From: Gnetum montanum | Lineage: Eukaryota > Streptophyta > Gnetopsida > Gnetales > Gnetaceae | Assembly (NCBI GenBank): GCA_015680685.1 | Contig: MNCI01014915.1 | Location: forward strand, 253,889-317,888 | Direction: 5' to 3' | Length of the DNA: 64,000 nucleotides | Part shown: positions 57,851-64,000 of the stretch, in pieces | Numbering within the stretch: position 1 is the stretch's first letter | How the letters are laid out: every line of letters starts with the position of its first letter | Position numbers and translations under genes: made by a program | The notes under the pieces: generated by a model | The model's input: the letters and a program-made list of their open reading frames with translations, nothing else | What the model was told of the DNA's origin: nothing | The model's database searches: none

Positions 57851-59111
57851 TGATAAAACATATTTTTCTCATGTTCTGATGTCTCGTATCTGATGTCGGA
57901 GTTGCAACATTAGGTATTCAATGTCGAGGTCTGGATGCGACATCGGGTATCCCATGTCAGGAGGTATACATTGGCCTATAAATATAATGCTTGGGCTCTC
58001 GATTTGGCATTAGTTTTTGGTCATTTTTTAGTCAAAGTAGCAAAGCTCCCATAGTTTATTTTCTCAAAAGTTAGAATATTTTTTGAGTGTCCACAAAAGG
58101 AGTCTAAGTGTGTATGATTTTTTGTTTGAGCACTGATGTACCTAAGTGCAGTAGTATGACAGGAATAAAAAAAACTCTTTTGATAATCCTTGTAGCACTG
58201 AGAATAGATTAATAATTCTTTTAATGTACTTTACCTTTATGCTCTTTACTTTAATGCATTTAAATTGAGCAATTTATTTCCAACAGTTAATGAACATAAG
58301 CACAACCACATTGAGCATACATATAGTACTTGGTAAGCCAACAACACTTAACATTTGGTAGCCCAGTAGTGCTATATGTGTTCAAGATGTGTCCAAGAAA
58401 GAGGGGCAATTACTTGTGTGATGGGACGTGATATCACATAGGCCAAAATATCGCGTCAGCCCCTGTGATATCGGTTATGCGATATCGTGGCCCGTTGCCT
58501 TGTCTATAAATAAGAGGTAGCTTTCCCTTGAAAGATCTATCTAGATCTAGACTCTTAGCTAAACTCTGGCAGTTTTACCATTCCAGAGATAGAATAATTT
58601 CCATGTGCCTGCAATAGGAGTCTCAAAGTGAACACATCTTTATTCGAGAAAATTATACTTAAGCACACATTTGTGTACGACAATAAAGATGAACTTTCTG
58701 ATAAACCTTACAGTACATGGACTAAGCTAAATAGGACTTAATTACTATTGAATGTTTAAATGCTTTCTTAGATAATTAAATCTCTCTCAACCCTCAACTC
58801 TCCTAGTTAAGTGCATTCAATACGACCGCTTCGAGCATGTGTGCTACGCTTGGTAACCTAGTAACAAATAGTGTTTGGTAATCCCAGTAGCGTTGCACTA
58901 GTTCAGGGTGTGTACAACAAGTGAGAACAGATACTGATGCTAGGACAATTAGAACTTAGTTAATTAAAGGTAGTCAATTAGCCTCTTCACCCCTTACCTC
59001 TTAGCATAGGTGATAAAAAGATAAAAGACATAAAAATCACATGCCTCAAGCTTACTTAACCATACAACCGTGACAAATACAAGTAAGCTTGGGAAGACAA
59101 CGATTGATTAA

Positions 59112-59788
59112 TGATGAGATGCGATTCGCATAGGCCACGATATCGCGTTGTCCCCTGCGATATCGCGTACGTGATATCATGGTGCACTGTCATATCTATA
59201 AATAAGAGGTGGCTCTCCCTTGTTTCCTCATCCTAGGCTAGAAGTAGGGAAACTCTGGCAGATTGATCACTCCAGAGATAGAATATTTTCCATGTGCCCA
59301 CAATAGGAGTCCTAAAGTGAACGGATCTTTATTCGAGCAGCATTGTACTTGAACACAAGTTGTGTACAGCAATAAAGATGAACTTCCTGGATAAACCTTG
59401 TAGTGCATGGAATAGGATTTTATTTATNNNNNNNNNNNNNNNNNNNNNNNNNNNNNNNNNNNNNNNNNNNNNNNNNNNNNNNNNNNNNNNNNNNNNNNNN
59501 NNNNNNNNNNNNNNNNNNNNNNNNNNNNNNNNNNNNNNNNNNNNNNNNNNNNNNNNNNNNNNNNNNNNNNNNNNNNNNNNNNNNNNNNNNNNNNNNNNNN
59601 NNNNNNNNNNNNNNNNNNNNNNNNNNNNNNNNNNNNNNNNNNNNNNNNNNNNNNNNNNNNNNNNNNNNNNNNNNNNNNNNNNNNNNNNNNNNNNNNNNNN
59701 NNNNNNNNNNNNNNNNNNNNNNNNNNNNNNNNNNNNTGCTACGCTCGTATTCCTATGGTTGAGTGTAGGGGTACCTCGCCACTCATCA
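59112..59788 (+). mobile_element. Second solo LTR nested in the first
   Basis: TGATGAGATG to CCACTCATCA, flanked by ATTAA (59107-59111) and ACTAA (59789-59793). The uninterrupted LTRs of B read ATTAACC here, so the right copy has one later change. TATA box is near 59200. The centre is an assembly gap (59428-59736), so a full element in place of a solo LTR is not strictly excluded. Confidence 0.82.
59428..59736. other. Assembly gap (N run)
   Basis: 309 N within the inner solo LTR. Confidence 0.95.
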
Positions 59789-60216
59789 ACTAACCTTAAG
59801 TGTTCCATAAGGCTCATAAGCACTTAGTCCTTGGAGTTCGATTGGATCGAGCGTGTAATGCTCGTATTTGTATGGTTGAGTGTAGGGGTACCTCGCCACT
59901 CATCATTGTGTTAGGCTAGTTAGACCATAAATGAACTAGATCTTAAATCACTCTACCTTTCATCATTGTTATAGGTGACTAAAATCATAAAACATAAAAT
60001 AAGAAAAATCATGTACCTCAAATACACTTAAACCATACCCTTGAGCCTCACAAGTATAGTTGGGAAGACAATGAACATTCTCAATGTCCATTTCACTTCC
60101 TAGAAAAGTTAGGACACTAAAGAACTATGCATCCATAGAATTTGACTGGATTGTGCATAAACACTGAAGTGATTTGTATGGTTGGGTGTAGGGGTACCTC
60201 ACTGCTCATCAATATA

Positions 60217-60714
60217 AATATTAGTTTATAATAATTTAATACAGTGGAATCATAAGAAATGAAAGAAGAAGTAAGGCATGAGGTACTATGTCCAAAGATA
60301 TAATGTGTCATATGTGTTTAATGTAATAAATGTGAATCACCTTATCTCTTTGAATAGCATCTCATTATGTATTCCCTAAAACTCCCATCTTATGATTAAT
60401 TAAAAAAGAAATATTACTATATCACTAACTTATTAACTTTTTAGGGAGAATAAAATGACATGTATTGACTTAGTAGTTAATTATTTAAAATGTTATCAAA
60501 GATCATTTATCAAAAATACACCTTAAGATAAGGATTACATGCCTTTCTGATTACATGATCAATGCTAGCTCCAACAAAGAAGTATCTTCAAACATGAGTC
60601 ACATGTCTTTCTAGACATATGTAAAAACTAGTTCCAAGATATTTTCTTGATAGAGGCTTCTCTTCATAAGGTCAAGCTAGACATGATGTTTTTATTATTT
60701 TTTGGGAAAAGGTC
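60217..60714. other. AT-rich stretch, nothing recognised
   Basis: Right flank of A2, presumably older repeat DNA continuing from 49014. No frame or motif supported. Confidence 0.4.
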
Positions 60715-61100
60715 ACTTGTGCTATATAGTCTTAGTTAGTATGGCTAATATTATGGAGATTGATCATATTCCTATGGTGCATGAGTTTGCTAATGTGTTT
60801 TAATCAGAGTTGCTTGGGTTATCTCCTAGGAGTGAAGTGAATTTTAGGATTGCTTTTAAGCTAGGTATAGAGCCTATCTTTAAGGCATCATACAAGGCAT
60901 TATATAAGGTATCTCCTTGTCATGTTCATGCATTTCATGGATAGTATTATAAAACCATACTTAGACTAGTTATCATTAAGTTCATTGATGACATCTTGAT
61001 GTATTCATAGTCATAGTTGAAGGAATTTTAGGAAATAAAAGAATTGCTTGGTTATCTTCATTTCACAAAGAATTAGGTGATACATTTGTATTTTTGGTAA
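60715..61100 (+). pseudogene. Tekay/Del-like gypsy RT fragment with internal deletion
   Basis: Reads IPMVHEFANVF*SELLGLSPRSEVNFRIAFKLGIEPIFKASYKALYKVSP, the pre-RT phrase of Tekay/Del chromoviruses (FPDVFPEELPGLPP..VEF.IDL.PGT.PIS..PYRM). It jumps directly to ILRLVIIKFIDDILMYS*S with the FxDDIL catalytic site and ELLGYLHFTKN. Roughly 80-100 RT residues between are missing. Confidence 0.72.
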
Positions 61101-62090
61101 TCTTAGGAAGTTCTATAAAATTTTAAAAAAGAAAGAACTACAAAAGGTATCTAAAAGCTAAGGTTATGTTATATTTTTGATTAATCTATCAAAAGTCATA
61201 GCTATTCTGGTAGTGTAAATTTGATAGAAGATAAATTAAAAGTTGTTAAGTTTTTTCTATTAAAATTTTAACTAAACCTTCCTACAAATATTATGTTTCA
61301 AATAAATCTAATATCACATTAAATCGTTTTGTGATGAGGAAGAAATTGTCTAATCATTAATTATTAGTCATTCTAATAAAAACTCAGGATTTAGAAAATT
61401 TACCAAATTATATAACTAATTTCTCCCAAACTACAATATATATTGAATTAAAATTATAATTGTATGTAGCCACCTTTCTATATTTCTAATAAATTTAGAA
61501 TCACTGAAAATTATTATAAAATGACCGAGATATAATCCAAATAGTGAATCTCCCTAACAATAAATGATATTGATGTATGTTCATGAATTAATGAAAGATT
61601 GATGAATTGATGATCATATAGTCAAATTCTTAGTGAAATTATATTGATGAATTTATGATAAAAATTTCTAAGAGATGCCTTGGATATATATGTGACAAGT
61701 GGGGTAAAGTTTGCTAAAAATAATACAATATAGCCCTAATGACAAATAAAAATTTTAAAATTAAATACATGGATTATGGGGGGTGTCGGACCCCAAAAAG
61801 AGAATATTATTAATTCAATGAGAATAAGTACATGATCAACATCTGAACATATTGATGGATAAATAGGGAGAAGAACAAAGACAAATACGAGTGTTGAAAG
61901 AAAACATCTTGAAACATAATCTTTCTCGGGGTGTGGGAGTACATGCCAGAGAAGGGAGTACATGCCAAAGAGCTACCAAATGCTGGGAATCCTTAGGAAC
62001 TGCGAGTTTAAAAGACCAGGAGAACAACAAAGAGCTCAAAATGCTCAAAATTATGATGATAACACACTCCGATGTAGCAAAATATTTTTA
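61101..62090. other. AT-rich stretch left of the copia element
   Basis: No coding sequence recognised. By position it should include the 3' LTR of the minus-strand copia element, but I could not find both borders. A GGGGTGTCGGACCCC near-palindrome is at 61782-61796. Confidence 0.35.
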
Positions 62091-64000
62091 TTAGTGAGTT
62101 AGCAAGTTACTCTTTTGAACTAATGTGAATGGGTTTAATGGTTCCTTCTTTCACTTTTTGTTTGATGAAATAGTACTTAATATTAATGTGTTTGGATTTT
62201 TTATGATGCACATAGTCTTGGAATAGTCAAATTACTATTGAATTATCATAATATCAATTTTTAGGGGATCAAATTTAAATCCTAAGTATGAAAGAGCTTA
62301 TTTAGCTAGTGTATGTGTTGAAGGCATTTGGCCATGGCAATAAATCCTTCTTCAGAAGTGGATAAGTTGATGGATGATTATTTCTTTGATTTATATATTG
62401 GATTTTCTCCATGAATAATGAGAGCTTTTGATGTTGAGTTTCTATCATCAATATCTTCTTTATTGAATTGAATCCCAATGTTGCAAATTTCTTTTGCATA
62501 CTTGAGAAGATGCAAAAGTGCTTACATGTGAGATTATCTTGGCTCTTGCATGAATTTGGTTAAGTATGATGTTGCATATTTTAAATTTGGCTTGATATGG
62601 CAAATAAACTGAAGTGATCCAATCATGGTTCTATACATGGTTGCATCTATGAGATGAGTCTTATCTTTGTAGGTTAACTTTAACTATATGGCAAGGGACT
62701 ATTAACTAGCTTTTCATTCTATAGATTGAATTTTTTGATGTGGAATTTGCATATTTGGTTTTATGAATCTTCATTCCCTCCTTATTGTAGTTGACTTTAA
62801 TTCCTAGAAAGTATTTTAGTTCTTCAAGGTCCTTCATCTCAAATTTAGTTTTTACGTATCTAGTGGTATGAGAATCATAATCAAGAAAGATGAATTTCTT
62901 TCCTTTGTCTTAAAGTTTGTTAATAAATTATTTTAGGATCTTTACATGATAATGACATCAAACTATTCTCATATAACTTAGGCTAGGGATTTTGTCCTAT
63001 AGAACTTTATATGAAGATTTGTATCCATTGCTTTTGATGATGATTTGATTATATATGTAACAAGCATCTATGATAGTTGTACTCCAATATTGGTTAGACA
63101 ATGAGACATGATTTAGTAAGCACCTTTTCATATCTTATATTGTTTTATTCTTTCTTTTAGCTTCTTTTTTTGGTTGTGGGATATATCCATATGTGATCTA
63201 ATGAAAGTGACCATTTCCTTTTTAGAACTTCTTAAATTATTTATTTATGAATTCACCTTCTTTGTTTGATATGATGGTCTTAATCTTAACATTCATGGAG
63301 TTTTCAATCAATTTGTGGAAATTTTCAAAGTATTTGATGGCTTCATTCTTTTTATTCAGATTGTAAGTCTAGGTTTATCTTAAGTAGTCATCTACTAAGA
63401 CCATGAAATAATATATCCTTTCTATTGAAACAGTGAGCATTAACGCAATAAGATTCATGTGCAAAAGATCAAATGATTTTTCCTTCTTTATCATGTGAGA
63501 GTTGTAAGGAGAATTGATTTGTGTTTCTTGTTTGCAAGTATCCCATTTTTCTTAAGGAATATTTGAAATTTTTATTCTTGTATCTTTTTTCTATTTGATC
63601 ATTCTTTTAATTTTGTGATAGGAGATGTGACCAAGCATTCCATGCTAAAGTTTGAACTTGATAAAATACACATTATCCTTTTCCTTTACTTCATCTTTAT
63701 TTGGAATTTGATTGGCTTCTATTGTAAGGATATGCCTTTTCTGAGTAGTATGATTGCTTATAATGTCTCCTTTTTTTATTGAAATAGTTACATTCAAGAC
63801 AATATAGCTTGTTATTTAAGAATTTGATTATCATGATTCCTTTACCATTGGCTTTATTTATAATGTAGAAATTGCTCTAAAAAATGATACTATTTTTTCC
63901 ATTAGAGACTTGTCCAACAAAGATGAGAGGATTGAAAAGATTCAAAACATAATACACATTTTCCATTGTCTAATTTAACTACATAATTTGCTCTTCCTTC
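62091..64000 (-). pseudogene. Ty1/copia pol (minus strand), running off the window
   Basis: From right to left: the gag-pol junction area near 63900, integrase with IISNKEGEFINK, FKKF*KGNGHFH, YIPQPKKEAKRKNKTI, YWSTTIIDACYIYNQ (63350-63030), the C-terminal KKFIFLDYDSHT phrase, RT end TKFEMKDLEELKYFLGIKVNYNKEGMKIHKTKYA (62870-62740), then RNase H with TMYRTMIGSLQFICHIKPNLKYATSYLTKFM (62640-62550), DDRNSTSKALIIHG and INLSTSEEGFIAMAKCLQ (62450-62300). Most of the RT catalytic domain between integrase and EMKDL is deleted. Stops are frequent. Gag lies beyond position 64000. Confidence 0.82.

Larger units (their letters stand above)
58419..59905 (+). mobile_element. B-type solo LTR inside the A2 3' LTR
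   Basis: TGATGGGACG to CCACTCATCA, flanked by TTGTG at 58414-58418 and 59906-59910. The GATATCG array, TATA box (CTATAAATAAG, about 58506) and R/U5 are all present. It is itself interrupted at 59111. Without the inner insertion it is about 805 bp. Confidence 0.88.
49020..60211 (+). mobile_element. Element A2: near full-length Athila/Tat-like retrotransposon
   Basis: Flanked by ATATA at 49015-49019 and 60212-60216. 5' LTR 49020-49860, primer site, gag, protease, RT, RNase H (broken at the N in 54258), integrase, spacer, vestige of the third ORF, polypurine tract, and a 3' LTR (57851-60211) interrupted by two nested solo LTRs. LTRs differ at roughly 15% of sites by eye, so it is old, and gag-pol is full of stops. 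Confidence 0.9.
57851..60211 (+). mobile_element. 3' LTR of A2, interrupted
   Basis: Runs 57851-58418 and 59906-60211, split by a B-type solo LTR. U3 words are on the theme GATGTCGGGTATC. The end ACTGCTCATCA is at 60211, followed by TSD ATATA. Confidence 0.85.

Noticed and set aside
59329-59827. ORFs across the second N gap
   Set aside because: Same artefact, inside a solo LTR.
61782-61796. GGGGTGTCGGACCCC as a terminator or LTR end
   Set aside because: A short near-palindrome without poly-T, paired LTR or target duplication.

Overview
The window is nuclear DNA from a seed plant with a large, retrotransposon-rich genome. Almost everything recognisable is plant LTR-retrotransposon material, nested several layers deep and heavily decayed. 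Many in-frame stops are what C-to-T decay of CAA, CAG, CGA or TGG codons produces, as expected of methylated heterochromatin. I cannot name the species; a gymnosperm or another giant-genome plant would fit. I see no intact cellular protein-coding gene. There are two long assembly gaps (41240-41544 and 59428-59736) and one single N at 54258.

One related group of Ty3/gypsy elements dominates. Its signatures are Athila/Tat-like: reverse transcriptase core VFMDD, integrase phrases WGIDFMGP and YHPQANGQ, a gag knuckle CxxCxxDHxxxxC, a tRNA-Asp-type primer site, and LTRs of about 0.75-1 kb that begin TGAT and end CTCATCA. Copies: A1 (262-7941, +, 5' part outside the copy seen here), C (about 8561-16716, -), B (19015-25948, +, gag-pro only), F (38575-44229, +, TSD TACAC), A2 (49020-60211, +, TSD ATATA), the 3' end of a decayed minus-strand element E (47095-49019), and two B-type solo LTRs inside the 3' LTR of A2.

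Layers from left to right: the end of an LTR of a different family (D1, 1-261) interrupts the RNase H region of A1. A1 abuts an LTR-like promoter segment and the minus-strand element C. The C LTR is cut by a very long D-type LTR (D2, about 16717-26402), which is itself split by B. From 26403 to about 32450 lies the only stretch poor in recognisable transposon sequence. It holds a strong foldback resembling a plant MIRNA precursor (28660-28854) and a 0.4-kb inverted duplication (30943-32147). Next is an L1-type LINE remnant (32450-33270 and 45413-46000) split by minus-strand gypsy element G (about 33271-45412), which is split by F. The right end holds a Tekay/Del-like gypsy RT fragment and a minus-strand Ty1/copia pol that runs off the window.

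The most interesting signals are these. (1) The U3 regions of several unrelated LTR families are packed with short self-complementary words, different in each family. (2) A third ORF downstream of pol, complete in A1 and eroded in B, F and A2, starts directly at a conserved 3' splice-site-like sequence (branch point plus AG), suggesting a spliced subgenomic mRNA. (3) Polypurine-tract-like motifs recur inside these elements. (4) There is an unidentified MIRNA-like hairpin. (5) There is a triple LTR-in-LTR-in-LTR nest whose target duplications give the order of events.
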